Shown here one piece after another: positions 7,669 to 15,031 of a stretch of 27,212 nt of DNA; the stretch's first letter is position 1; every line of letters starts with the position of its first letter. The position numbers and the translations under genes were made by a program. The notes beneath the pieces were generated by a model. That model saw only the letters and a list, made by a program, of their open reading frames with translations. It searched no databases and was not told the DNA's origin. Origin of the DNA: Melioribacteraceae bacterium (lineage in GTDB: Bacteria; Bacteroidota; Ignavibacteria; Ignavibacteriales; Melioribacteraceae); assembly GCA_023230485.1 (NCBI GenBank), contig JALNXG010000055.1, positions 1 to 27,212 of the forward strand, written 5' to 3'.

Positions 7669-9135
7669 TTAAGTTTCATAATAGTTTTTAAATGCCTCAA
7701 CAATCATGTACTCTAAATTGTCGCTCATGTGACCCCATTTCTGATATTTGTCGCCCGTAAGTCTATCAGTAACAATGTGTTTGTCCTTTGTACCATCAAC
7801 TGCCTGTTTACAGAACATCATATCATTGATCATGTGCTTACATCTCTCGTCAAACCTTATTCTTATCGGTAATTTGTCCTCAAATATCTTATTAATGAAA
7901 TCACGTCTTTTTAAAATCAAAGGATTATGTGTTGCTGTTCTATTGCTTCCTGAAACAAGGTAATGCCGTAACTTATATTCAACTATCTGATAATGATGCT
8001 TAAACTCTTTATTCATTGTTGAACGTGCCTTGCCCGAAGCATCACCATAATAATAAAGTCCGGTTTTATGATTAGGATAATGCATCATGAACTCTTCACA
8101 TACTTCCTCGGTTGAATTTCGCGGGTTTTCTAAAGCTATTTCATCAATACAATAAGACCACCAAATATTATCTTTTTGCTCAAACTGCCAAATACTTGCC
8201 GAATTATACGGCACTGAGTTCTGGTCAAATGTTATATGAATAGGCTTTTGAGGATCATAATTACACGGTTCGACATGAGTTAAGCGGTTGAATGATGAAT
8301 AATATTCTCCGCCGGTTTGAGTGAAAGGATTTGCATATATCAAGGCCTTTGCCCTCTCTTCGGTGTTATTCAGTTTTATATTGTTAATATAATTTTCACC
8401 TACGTTGTGAACATTATGATAAGTTGAAGAAATTACAATACATCGCTCATTATCTTCTTTATAGAAAAAATCTGTCTCAGAATAAATCCTTTCAGCAATT
8501 TCGTCTATATACTTTTCAAGTCCAAACCATTCATTTATCCAATCTACCTTCGCGGGTGAGGTTAAAATATATAAAGGGTTAAATTGTTGCTGAATTGTGC
8601 CCTCTTTTTTTAACTCTCCATTGACAAGATAAATACCCGACTGCCGTAAACGTGTTATAATAACTTCTTTAATGTCTTCTTCGCGACTGTCCTTTGTTTC
8701 GTCAAGTATTGCCCAGGAAAACTCTTTCCCGGCGTGCATATACGCCAAGTCAAGTGATCCGGTAAATATTAAAGCACCGTTACAGAACGAAATAATATTA
8801 TTAAAGCGATCAAAGTTACGTTTACACTTTATCCATTGTGGCGGAGGTTCTTTGCCTGAAACATAAACACCTGAAGGATTATCTCTACTCCATTCAGTCA
8901 TTCCTGTTGAAGCCCAATATTCACGAATGCGAAAGAGCGTACTTGTATTAAGTTGGTCATAAGAATTGGCCGCCACAAACCCGCGTGCCTCAGGAAATGA
9001 TGAAATAAACCTTCGTGAAATAACCCCACCCAAAAATGTTTTGCCTGCACCTACACCACTGAGAAACAGGTTGTTACGTGCGGTTGATGAAAGCACCTTC
9101 ATTTGTGGTTCACTTATAATCTGCTCAATTACCAT
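7669..9135 (-). CDS. terL: Terminase large subunit (packaging ATPase-nuclease)
   Basis: 488 residues. ATPase domain: Walker A GVGAGKT (27-33), Walker B AILDE (142-146), coupling motif LTSPA (191-195). Nuclease domain of RNase H fold: three acidic positions expected for metal binding are visible at Asp304 (ITFDQN), Asp365 (YYYGDASG) and Asp472 (HMSDNLEY). The enzyme pumps DNA into the prohead through the portal and cuts the concatemer. The start overlaps the end of terS by 11 bases, and the portal follows, the classical order. Confidence 0.96.
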   Translation of the reverse strand: MVIEQIISEPQMKVLSSTARNNLFLSGVGAGKTFLGGVISRRFISSFPEARGFVAANSYDQLNTSTLFRIREYWASTGMTEWSRDNPSGVYVSGKEPPPQWIKCKRNFDRFNNIISFCNGALIFTGSLDLAYMHAGKEFSWAILDETKDSREEDIKEVIITRLRQSGIYLVNGELKKEGTIQQQFNPLYILTSPAKVDWINEWFGLEKYIDEIAERIYSETDFFYKEDNERCIVISSTYHNVHNVGENYINNIKLNNTEERAKALIYANPFTQTGGEYYSSFNRLTHVEPCNYDPQKPIHITFDQNSVPYNSASIWQFEQKDNIWWSYCIDEIALENPRNSTEEVCEEFMMHYPNHKTGLYYYGDASGKARSTMNKEFKHHYQIVEYKLRHYLVSGSNRTATHNPLILKRRDFINKIFEDKLPIRIRFDERCKHMINDMMFCKQAVDGTKDKHIVTDRLTGDKYQKWGHMSDNLEYMIVEAFKNYYET

Positions 9136-9682
9136 TTTTTCTTTTAATAATAACGTCCGGTAATGTAGGAATATTTACTATAAATGCAGTCGGAGCATCA
9201 AACCCTAACATCTTTGAAATACTATCAAGTGCCTTTTGTTTGTCATAAAGTTTTATTCTGACATATTCAACTGAAATCGGTTCTTTATCTTTCGTGTCAG
9301 GATCATATTGATATTCGGTTCTGATCTTTGTATCAATTTCAGCGATACAAGCCTTTTGATCTTCTGTTAAATACTCAAAGTCTTTACGTTTAATCCACGT
9401 ATTATGAAGGTTCGCAATTGACGAGAAAGCCATTTTCATGTGTTCATTCAAAACCCTTAATCTGCTAATTCCCGCTGTTTCAGCCAAATTGTCCTGAAAT
9501 TGTTTAATTTTTGCCTTAATGTTAATATTTGTCAATAACTGACATCCCATAGAACGGGCTGTATTTTCCGAATAACCAGCACGAATAGCCGCCTGAGCTG
9601 CATTTAAATCTATACAATACTCATAGCAAAACTTTTCTTGTTTGGCTGTTAGTTCTATATCTTCATTTTCAGTCTCAGCCAT
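9125..9682 (-). CDS. terS: Terminase small subunit
   Basis: 185 residues with the Terminase_2-type N-terminal DNA-binding domain: LTAKQEKFCYEYCIDLN, AAQAAIRAGYSENTARSMG, then the L-L-x-N-x-x-I-K-A-K-I helix (residues about 11-60). The middle and C-terminal helices (LYDKQKALDSISKMLGFD) serve oligomerisation and TerL contact in this family. TerS recognises the packaging site in phage DNA. It lies directly before terL with overlap. Confidence 0.93.
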   Translation of the reverse strand: MAETENEDIELTAKQEKFCYEYCIDLNAAQAAIRAGYSENTARSMGCQLLTNINIKAKIKQFQDNLAETAGISRLRVLNEHMKMAFSSIANLHNTWIKRKDFEYLTEDQKACIAEIDTKIRTEYQYDPDTKDKEPISVEYVRIKLYDKQKALDSISKMLGFDAPTAFIVNIPTLPDVIIKRKNGN

Positions 9683-9706
9683 TACTTGTCCTTGTGCTTA
9701 TAAAAC

Positions 9707-10255
9707 TCAATTAATTTTTCGTATCTTATATATACCTTGTTCATAATCAAATTCTACTATTCCATTTTTATATAATTCATAACAAACTTTTTGTGCTGAT
9801 AAATCGCATTTTCTATGTTTGGAATGATTACAAAGGAATAAATTACTTATTGAATTATTCGTTTTATCATTATCAATGTGATGTATAATTTCTCCAGGCT
9901 CTAATTTTCTGCCAAGATATTTTTCCATAACTAATGTATGTTCATAACAAACTTCTTCTTTGTCATTATCTGGATGATATCTTCCTACAACAATATATCC
10001 TCTAAAATCAATATGCTTTGTCCCATTATGTGATATTTTAGAACCAAAGCCCCCGTAATTTTTACCTCTTGTCAGAGTTGGATTAAATATTCCTAACCTT
10101 TTCCTTATCTTAATGATATAAGCATGGCATACATTATATTTTTCAGCAACATATTGCCATTGTTTTAATTCTTCATAATCCTTTAGGATTTGATCTGCCG
10201 TTGCTGTTGCTGCCAGAGTAGTATGAAAATATGTTGTATTTTGATTTCTCCCCAT
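9707..10255 (-). CDS. HNH homing-type endonuclease with N-terminal helix-turn-helix
   Basis: 182 residues from ATG at 10255; the longer frame from 10273 begins with TTG and would overlap the upstream small gene. Residues 26-56 (QVAEKYNV-like, ending IRKRLGI) form a probable helix-turn-helix. The HNH nuclease follows: YEHTLVMEKYLGRKL (His106), PGEIIHHIDNDKTNNSISNL (His125-126, Asn near 134) and CNHSKHRK. This layout is typical of free-standing phage HNH endonucleases that spread by cutting unoccupied relatives. The gene looks more AT-rich than its neighbours and is placed just before terS; it may also aid packaging, as HNH proteins near terminases do in some phages. Confidence 0.85.
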   Translation of the reverse strand: MGRNQNTTYFHTTLAATATADQILKDYEELKQWQYVAEKYNVCHAYIIKIRKRLGIFNPTLTRGKNYGGFGSKISHNGTKHIDFRGYIVVGRYHPDNDKEEVCYEHTLVMEKYLGRKLEPGEIIHHIDNDKTNNSISNLFLCNHSKHRKCDLSAQKVCYELYKNGIVEFDYEQGIYKIRKIN

Positions 10256-10257
10256 TG

Positions 10258-10383
10258 TTATTGTTTTTTCCAATATTCAATCTCGGAAAGTCTTTTTTTG
10301 GCTTTCTTTTTACTCATCGGTTTACTCAGTCTTTTGCCCTTTTTAGAGTAAACAGTGCATTTACCTTTTTTACAACGTATCAT
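10258..10383 (-). CDS. Small basic protein (41 residues), unknown function
   Basis: A 41-residue frame from ATG at 10383 to TAA at 10258: it opens MIRCKKGKCTVYSKKGKRLS and ends EIEYWKKQ. The composition is strongly basic, and the pattern V-x-SKKGK-x-L-S-x-PxSKKxAKKRLxxIEY is, from memory, seen in small phage proteins. It ends 2 bases before the HNH gene start and overlaps the previous gene by 14 bases. Charge suggests nucleic-acid contact. Confidence 0.6.
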   Translation of the reverse strand: MIRCKKGKCTVYSKKGKRLSKPMSKKKAKKRLSEIEYWKKQ

Positions 10384-10582
10384 TTCGATCTGGTTTTCTT
10401 TCTGGTTTTGTCATTAGTTTACGAACTTCTCCCTTAAATGTTCCCTTTTTGCTGCTATCCCAAACAACTTTACCTTGATCCTTTTGATGTTTAGGTGAAT
10501 AGGATTTACCAGTAATTGAAACAAATGCTCGCGGAGACTTCTCCGGATGAAAAAACTGAACGTAATGATCTTTTCTTCTCAT
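10370..10582 (-). CDS. Small basic hypothetical protein
   Basis: 70 residues, basic, beginning MRRKDHYVQFFHPEKSPRAF and ending in a Lys/Arg/Pro-rich tail (MTKPERKPDRNDTL). The ATG at 10582 follows the previous stop by 2 bases. No family recognised. Overlaps the 41-residue gene downstream in another frame, so at least one of the two ends should be checked. Confidence 0.5.
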   Translation of the reverse strand: MRRKDHYVQFFHPEKSPRAFVSITGKSYSPKHQKDQGKVVWDSSKKGTFKGEVRKLMTKPERKPDRNDTL

Positions 10583-10584
10583 AC

Positions 10585-10779
10585 TTAATTTTTTAATTCA
10601 ATTTCAAGTCTATCTTTTATGTTCTCAACAAAATCTTCTTTCAATTCTCTACGATCAAACGAATTATGAACAATAAACATATCTCCATCCTCAATACTTA
10701 CTTCAGGATGACAATGGCACGTTGAACTATCTTCATGTTCTTTTAAATCATTTATCGGAATTATATGCCAAATTGCCAT
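10585..10779 (-). CDS. Small conserved hypothetical protein with HIIPINDLKEH motif
   Basis: 64 residues from ATG at 10779 (MAIWHIIPINDLKEHEDSST). The pattern W-H-I-I-P-x-N-D-x-x-x-H, then C-x-C-x-P and a (D/E)-D-G-D-x-x-I-x-H-N-x-x-D-x-R-E stretch is a recognisable small family that recurs in Bacteroidota genomes and phages, of unknown function. His and Cys residues could bind a metal. The longer frame from TTG at 10797 is not needed. Confidence 0.6.
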   Translation of the reverse strand: MAIWHIIPINDLKEHEDSSTCHCHPEVSIEDGDMFIVHNSFDRRELKEDFVENIKDRLEIELKN

Positions 10780-10812
10780 TTTTACAAATTTACGCAATTT
10801 TCATCAAAATGT

Positions 10813-11028
10813 TCAAGTAATATCAACTTCTCCAAAAGGATATTCAACCGTGCCAATAGTCCCCACTGGCATCAGCTTTGCGAGTATTGAATTAACCTCG
10901 TCAAAGAAATTATCTATTTCGTATTCAACACATAACTCCATGATGTCATCCTTTGCAACGGCAAAACCTTCATTGTAACGCCGCATTAGTTCCTGAAGAA
11001 CATAGTGAATACTTTTAATTTCATCCAT
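10813..11028 (-). CDS. Small acidic hypothetical protein
   Basis: 71 residues, helical in the first 50 (MDEIKSIHYVLQELMRRYNE) and ending in a beta-like segment (GTVEYPFGEVDIT). Overlaps the end of the methyltransferase-like gene by 8 bases. No family recognised. Confidence 0.55.
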   Translation of the reverse strand: MDEIKSIHYVLQELMRRYNEGFAVAKDDIMELCVEYEIDNFFDEVNSILAKLMPVGTIGTVEYPFGEVDIT

Positions 11029-11527
11029 GATTTACGATTGTTGCGCCTTCAATGTGAATATCTTCAAGGCTATAATTATTACTCGCAATTAAGGTTGTTG
11101 GCATAGGTAAATCAGTGACGCGGTATTCGCGCCAAAATTTAAACAATCTCCCAAGGTTTTTTCCCTCGGCATCATGTATGACCATGTAATCAACATAATA
11201 TCTCAGTTTATATATTGCCCACATACGCTGCTCCCATGTACTTAAATCAACTAATACAACAGACCATTCATGACCGTAAATCTCAAAGAGATTTTCATTA
11301 AATAATGCAAATTCATGTTGATCAGTTTTTAAATGTTTGTAGTTGTCGAGCCACTGCTGATTGTCGTCAACTGTCAGGATATTGCGGTCTTTCGCAAGTT
11401 CATGTATTTGTTCGGTTGAACTCTCACCTGCACCAAGTTCCAAAATAGATCCATGTGTGTGCCTGATAATTTCAAAAAGTACCGGTTGATGTGTTGCGTC
11501 GTCTCTCATTTTAACATCCATTAACAT
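11021..11527 (-). CDS. Class I SAM-dependent methyltransferase-like protein
   Basis: 168 residues with a Rossmann-like layout: motif I SILELGAGESST (residues 27-38), an acidic end of the second strand (LTVDD, 51-55), VVLVDLSTW (90-98) at the motif IV place and VIHDAEG (116-122). The region usually bearing a target-recognition domain is missing, so the substrate is probably small or a sugar. It lies after two glycosyltransferases, which suggests methylation of the same glycan, but this is inference. Start: ATG at 11527 overlaps the previous gene by 17 bases; ATG at 11509 would remove the overlap. Confidence 0.55.
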   Translation of the reverse strand: MLMDVKMRDDATHQPVLFEIIRHTHGSILELGAGESSTEQIHELAKDRNILTVDDNQQWLDNYKHLKTDQHEFALFNENLFEIYGHEWSVVLVDLSTWEQRMWAIYKLRYYVDYMVIHDAEGKNLGRLFKFWREYRVTDLPMPTTLIASNNYSLEDIHIEGATIVNHG

Positions 11528-12290
11528 TTCTAAAGTTATGAGGGTATTTCAAAAGCCATTCATCCAAAGCAGGATGGTCAAGTTCATCGCGTCTTAAAAA
11601 GCGTTTTTGAGCATACCACTCAGTCCGGTGAAACATATCTTCACCCGTTTCCATGCAGTGCCGAATATTCTCAGCGTTGTTTACATCAGGGGTATTCACT
11701 TGCTGCTCAGAAAAGTGACTGAGTTTATTCATTATCAAATCAACCGAGCCGAGAAACGAATAATGCCAACCGCCGTTTAAAATAGTTCGTTCGCCTTGCC
11801 CGCGCCGGTCTCTGATCCACTGCGGCGACGGAATAAGTTTCTTTTTATAAACCATACATCCGTCCCATTGCTGAGCCGCCATGCAATTCACAAAGTAATA
11901 AAACAACTTTTGACGCATTGCGAAACACTGACAGCCTGCGTTAATTCCCTCTAAAATTCCTTCGGGTAACGGGATTTCGTCTTCATCAGAAATTATAATA
12001 TAGTCGTCAGGTGCAGCTCCGGCGTAACCTTCAGCCATGAGATTGCGGTTATCAACCTCCATTTGCCTGTAGCCGTTATAAGGAATTGTGTCATATTTAA
12101 CGTGAATTATCTTCGGCAAATATTTTTCAAACCTTGCTTTGTTATTCTCGAAATGCAAAGGTTTCGGTACGTTCATGTGAGTTACACCCAACTCGACCAA
12201 AACGAAGCGATCTACAACCTCGTTTAAGGTCATCAAACGAAGTTCTAATAACTCCAAGTTCTCGAAAAACATGAAACAATCGTAAATCAT
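11511..12290 (-). CDS. Family 17-like glycosyltransferase
   Basis: 259 residues. The N-terminus IYDCFMFFENLELLELRLMT, the LVELGVTHMNVPKPLHF stretch, the acidic motif SDEDEIP (101-107) and GGWHYSFLG (173-181) are the marks of GT17, whose best-known member is the eukaryotic beta-1,4-N-acetylglucosaminyltransferase III. Bacterial and phage members are known but their acceptors are mostly not. No signal peptide or membrane anchor is seen, so it should act in the cytoplasm. Start ATG overlaps the previous stop (ATGA). Confidence 0.88.
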   Translation of the reverse strand: MIYDCFMFFENLELLELRLMTLNEVVDRFVLVELGVTHMNVPKPLHFENNKARFEKYLPKIIHVKYDTIPYNGYRQMEVDNRNLMAEGYAGAAPDDYIIISDEDEIPLPEGILEGINAGCQCFAMRQKLFYYFVNCMAAQQWDGCMVYKKKLIPSPQWIRDRRGQGERTILNGGWHYSFLGSVDLIMNKLSHFSEQQVNTPDVNNAENIRHCMETGEDMFHRTEWYAQKRFLRRDELDHPALDEWLLKYPHNFRNVNGC

Positions 12291-12538
12291 TTTTCTATTC
12301 CTTGTTCAATAAGATATTGTTCATATTCAAGTTGCATTTGTCTTTCATATTCCCTACGATTTTGATATTCACGACACTCAGGTTCTTCTGCCTCTTGTTC
12401 ACGCAAATATTCCTGTCTTCTTTCTTCTTGCTGCCTTTCATAATGCTCAGGATTATGGTCATAATAATCCTGCTCTTGCCTGATATGATCTATCATTGAA
12501 GACGTCATTATGCAATGTGGAAAATCAGGTCTGCTCAT
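12287..12538 (-). CDS. Gln/Glu/Arg/Tyr-rich coiled-coil protein
   Basis: 83 residues. After a short head (MSRPDFPHCIMTSSMIDHIR) almost the whole chain is Gln, Glu, Arg and Tyr in heptad-like spacing (YLREQEAEE, YERQMQLEYEQYL), so a single long helix is likely. It is placed between two glycosyltransferases and coupled to the second by ATGA. No family recognised; low-complexity composition makes homology calls unreliable. Confidence 0.6.
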   Translation of the reverse strand: MSRPDFPHCIMTSSMIDHIRQEQDYYDHNPEHYERQQEERRQEYLREQEAEEPECREYQNRREYERQMQLEYEQYLIEQGIEK

Positions 12539-12549
12539 TTTTTTATTCT

Positions 12550-13287
12550 TTATAAGTCAGGTGTTAAAACATGAATACCCCGATAACTCGTTTCGTTTTC
12601 AATCGAAATAAAAAGATTATAATTCCTGCGAACCAAGTCCTCGTTAATCTCGTAAGGTCTGTCATGCCACTGGTGGTAAACAAACGGCTCGTCAATAAAA
12701 TCAGTCCGCAAACCTAAGTTTCCGATTTGATGCCGGAACATATTATCCTCATAAGCTATGCCTTCCCAAAGTCGCTCATCAAAGCCGTTAAGTTTTTTTA
12801 AGTTTTCGGCAGTTATCGCATTGCAAAAGTGAAAACCAGTCGCGCGGTAAATAGAATGATTGTACCATGAACTTTCATCATTAAACGAAGCTGCTTTATT
12901 TTGAATTGTCACGCCCGGAGCTTCACCCTGAGCCAAAGAATAACAAGCAAACGAAAGATAATTCGCATCAGTGACCTTTTTTGCCTCTGACAAAATATCC
13001 CCGTTATGCAAACATTCAGCGTTTTGAATTATAACAATGTCAGGCGAATACTCGAGAGCTTTAATAAACCCGTAATTAAAGGGAATACAGGTATTGTGCC
13101 AAGTCTTGTCTCTGAGTTTTAAAATATCAACCTTAAAAGGTAGTTCGGGCAAAATAATATCAACCGGAGAACCGTCGTCAACAACGATAACCACAAAGTC
13201 ATCAGGATTGTATTGTTTAAAAGAGTTAAGCGTGTTATTTAATTGCGCCTGACGGGAAATATAAGTACATACGATTGCGGTTTTCAT
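12550..13287 (-). CDS. Family 2-like glycosyltransferase with galactosyltransferase-type C-terminus
   Basis: 245 residues. The N-terminal part MKTAIVCTYISRQAQLNNTL and VVDDGS (35-40) is GT2-like; the middle has QNAE (88-91) where a DxD motif would be expected; the C-terminal GFDERLWEGIAYEDNMFRHQ (168-187) is the beta-1,4-galactosyltransferase-like acceptor module (ED acts as base in that family). FVYHQWHD near residue 213 fits the late metal His. Absence of a canonical DxD is odd. Coupled to the upstream gene by ATGA. Confidence 0.83.
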   Translation of the reverse strand: MKTAIVCTYISRQAQLNNTLNSFKQYNPDDFVVIVVDDGSPVDIILPELPFKVDILKLRDKTWHNTCIPFNYGFIKALEYSPDIVIIQNAECLHNGDILSEAKKVTDANYLSFACYSLAQGEAPGVTIQNKAASFNDESSWYNHSIYRATGFHFCNAITAENLKKLNGFDERLWEGIAYEDNMFRHQIGNLGLRTDFIDEPFVYHQWHDRPYEINEDLVRRNYNLFISIENETSYRGIHVLTPDL

Positions 13288-13646
13288 ATCAGTTTTGCCA
13301 AAAGGATAGTGATAAGAGATAAATATGACAGTCCGGAATACTCTGAACCATAAAAAACATGAGCCATGCCTCTTTGGTTTTCATGATGTAAATTTACAAA
13401 TTTTTTATATCTGTGAGGTATTTTTATTAACTTTTTACCTTCGGGCCAAGCATAAAAACTTTCAACATATCGCAACCGAAAGAATACAAGTTCATCAGAG
13501 GTGTTGTTAAACAATAGATTATAACTGTCAGTAACTACCACAGTACCGTACATCTTAATAGGATATCTGCACTTCTGTTTTGAATCTTCACGTCCTCGGA
13601 TACAACCGAATATACCACAAGCCGCGCGACCCTCTTCGGCAGTCAT
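13284..13646 (-). CDS. Hypothetical protein with hydrophobic C-terminus
   Basis: 120 residues. N-terminal half has four Cys (AACGIFGCI, SKQKCR), the middle is basic and aromatic (HRYKKFVNLHHENQ) and the C-terminus is a 15-residue hydrophobic stretch (LSYLSLITILLAKLI) that may be a tail anchor. Gene order (after a membrane protein, before a glycosyltransferase) may point to a membrane-side role. No family recognised. ATGA overlaps on both sides support that it is translated. Confidence 0.55.
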   Translation of the reverse strand: MTAEEGRAACGIFGCIRGREDSKQKCRYPIKMYGTVVVTDSYNLLFNNTSDELVFFRLRYVESFYAWPEGKKLIKIPHRYKKFVNLHHENQRGMAHVFYGSEYSGLSYLSLITILLAKLI

Positions 13647-13900
13647 TCCATTCCGGCATTAAACTTATCGTAAAACTTGCGATAAAGTTCATTGAAACGA
13701 TCTGAGGTTATTTTGTATTTCAGCATATCAAGTTCCCGACGAGCAAGTGCCTTGTTCTTTTCCGTAGGCGTACACTGATCCAAAAAACTATCCAGGTAAA
13801 CAGTGTCATCGTCGTGCTGGTTAACAACCAGACCGATAAGCATAAGCACCACACATGCAATGAAGGTGCAGACGATAATGATAATTGCAATTTTAGCCAT
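13643..13900 (-). CDS. Small single-pass membrane protein
   Basis: 85 residues. Residues 3-26 (KIAIIIIVCTFIACVVLMLI) form a clear transmembrane helix or uncleaved signal anchor; the rest is a polar, probably helical domain (TPTEKNKALARRELDMLKYK) that may lie outside the membrane. A spanin- or holin-like role cannot be claimed: it has no lipobox and no lysis neighbours. Coupled to the next gene by ATGA. Confidence 0.6.
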   Translation of the reverse strand: MAKIAIIIIVCTFIACVVLMLIGLVVNQHDDDTVYLDSFLDQCTPTEKNKALARRELDMLKYKITSDRFNELYRKFYDKFNAGME

Positions 13901-13910
13901 GTCTTTCGTT

Positions 13911-14276
13911 TTAAGTTGAATATTTTTGAATAATGTTTTCTAATTCTTCGCGTGACCATTTGTGACCGTTCATTTTATAATCAGTTGCCTTTTTTACTAA
14001 TTCAGCAAATCGCATAGGGCCAAGTAATTCGCGCAAATTTTCACCGTAGTTTATTAAATGACCTTCATTGAAACAATTATCCCAAACACATTCAGGCCAA
14101 CAGTTATCTTCTTCGTATCTCAGACCATCGTGCGTTGAGGTAGGATAATAATGACCGGCTTGTAATATAACCGTTGAATTACCACATGAAATACAATACG
14201 GTAACTTTTTTCTCATTGCAGCATTGAAAAGTATTTGCGCTTTCTTTTTAAGTTGAGGTAACGTTTTTTTCTTCAT
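13911..14276 (-). CDS. ninG: NinG-like recombination protein (Rap family)
   Basis: 121 residues from ATG at 14276, coupled to the previous stop by ATGA; the longer frame needs GTG at 14294. The family pattern is clear: PYCISCG (Cys28, Cys31), LQAGHYYPTSTHDGLRYEED, WPEC (Cys63), a Cys near 68, EGHLINYGENLRELLG. NinG of phage lambda (Rap) is a structure-specific endonuclease acting on recombination intermediates such as Holliday junctions. The presence of NinB- and Rad52-like genes in the window fits. It is shorter than lambda NinG (about 204 residues), keeping the zinc/nuclease core. Confidence 0.85.
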   Translation of the reverse strand: MKKKTLPQLKKKAQILFNAAMRKKLPYCISCGNSTVILQAGHYYPTSTHDGLRYEEDNCWPECVWDNCFNEGHLINYGENLRELLGPMRFAELVKKATDYKMNGHKWSREELENIIQKYST

Positions 14277-14638
14277 AATCCAAATCTCTGACACTGTTCA
14301 TCATAACTCATTTCTTGAAACATATTGCATTCAAGAGGCATCCTTTTAGCATCTATTGGCAACTTCCTAAATGCGTATAGTTTTCGCTTTTCGAGATGAT
14401 ATGAATACATATATTGTCCGGTACTTTTGCATCTGAACTCATAGTGATAATGTCCGTCCTCTCCGTCGCTCCAATCGACTACTGTTTTCATCTCGAGAAA
14501 TCGGCAAAGTTTAAAGCACTTATGTTGGTTGTGAGGATTTTTTTTGCACCACTTTTCATGGTATCCCATTGCTCCAGCAGAAAACATTTTTTTACTACAA
14601 TGTTCACATTCATAAACTTTTCTTAATTCTGTTTTCAT
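14273..14638 (-). CDS. Zinc-finger protein, unknown function
   Basis: 121 residues with an N-terminal C2HC-type finger: VYECEHCSKKMFSAGAMGYH (Cys11, Cys14, His27, Cys31), followed by a second Cys pair (HKCFKLC, 41-45) and a domain rich in Tyr, Arg and His. The finger suggests DNA or protein binding. Coupled to ninG by ATGA, so it may regulate or assist recombination. Family not recognised beyond the finger. Confidence 0.6.
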   Translation of the reverse strand: MKTELRKVYECEHCSKKMFSAGAMGYHEKWCKKNPHNQHKCFKLCRFLEMKTVVDWSDGEDGHYHYEFRCKSTGQYMYSYHLEKRKLYAFRKLPIDAKRMPLECNMFQEMSYDEQCQRFGL

Positions 14639-14807
14639 CTCTCAATATTTCGTAAATAAATTCAATCACAGTCCATTTGGATTTTTCACGCATCTCGCGA
14701 ACATAACATTTAACATTAGGTGCGGCAGTCCATATCCATTCGTCACCGGATCGTATTAACTTGCCGCGATTAAGGACAAAACGAAGTTTTTCAGACGGAG
14801 TTAGCAT
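14610..14807 (-). CDS. Small hypothetical protein
   Basis: 65 residues, basic, opening MLTPSEKLRFVLNRGKLIRS with aromatic residues in the middle (EWIWTAAP) and a helical C-terminus. Overlaps the previous gene by 7 bases and the next by 29 bases. No family recognised. Confidence 0.5.
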   Translation of the reverse strand: MLTPSEKLRFVLNRGKLIRSGDEWIWTAAPNVKCYVREMREKSKWTVIEFIYEILRDENRIKKSL

Positions 14808-15031
14808 AAATCGTTTAAGTATCTGACAACCATTGCACCAACTTGTATAAGCTCTTTTCTTATAAGCTCACTCCCGCGAAGGTCTTTTGATTTTTTTATT
14901 TCATCCCAAAGCTCATCTAATTCTTCTTTAATAACAGCATAAGCCTCGTGGTTACTATGTAATTCAGGAAACAAATCAGATGCTCTGTAAAATTCGTCTT
15001 CAATTGATTTAAGTGCAGCGTCTATTCTCAT
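14801..15031 (-). CDS. MazG-like small helical protein
   Basis: 76 residues, all helical. Residues 28-48 (HEAYAVIKEELDELWDEIKK) carry the E-x2-ELxEL-x2-E acidic pattern of MazG/dUTPase-like nucleotide pyrophosphohydrolases, and the C-terminal ELIQVGAMVVRYLNDL matches the second metal-side helix of small phage members. Such enzymes remove non-canonical or excess nucleoside triphosphates. The protein is shorter than a full MazG domain (about 100), so activity is uncertain. Coupled upstream to the radical SAM gene by ATGA. Confidence 0.6.
   Translation of the reverse strand: MRIDAALKSIEDEFYRASDLFPELHSNHEAYAVIKEELDELWDEIKKSKDLRGSELIRKELIQVGAMVVRYLNDLC

Noticed and set aside
10256..10273. TTG start for the HNH gene at 10273 (and TTG/GTG starts at 7648, 10797, 14294, 19990, 20962, 22552, 23060, 24276, 25475, 25739)
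   Set aside because: In each case an ATG a few codons downstream fits the gene spacing or ATGA chain better, so those ATGs were chosen.
10785..10817. TAAATTTG with a CTTG 21 bases upstream, a possible promoter before the gene at 10585-10779
   Set aside because: The -33 box is imperfect and the start site would fall on the ATG itself. Such AT-rich words are frequent here, so it was not listed.
13284..13900. Holin/spanin pair reading for the two small proteins with hydrophobic segments
   Set aside because: Neither has a lipobox or lysis neighbour, and each has only one hydrophobic stretch, so no lysis function was assigned.
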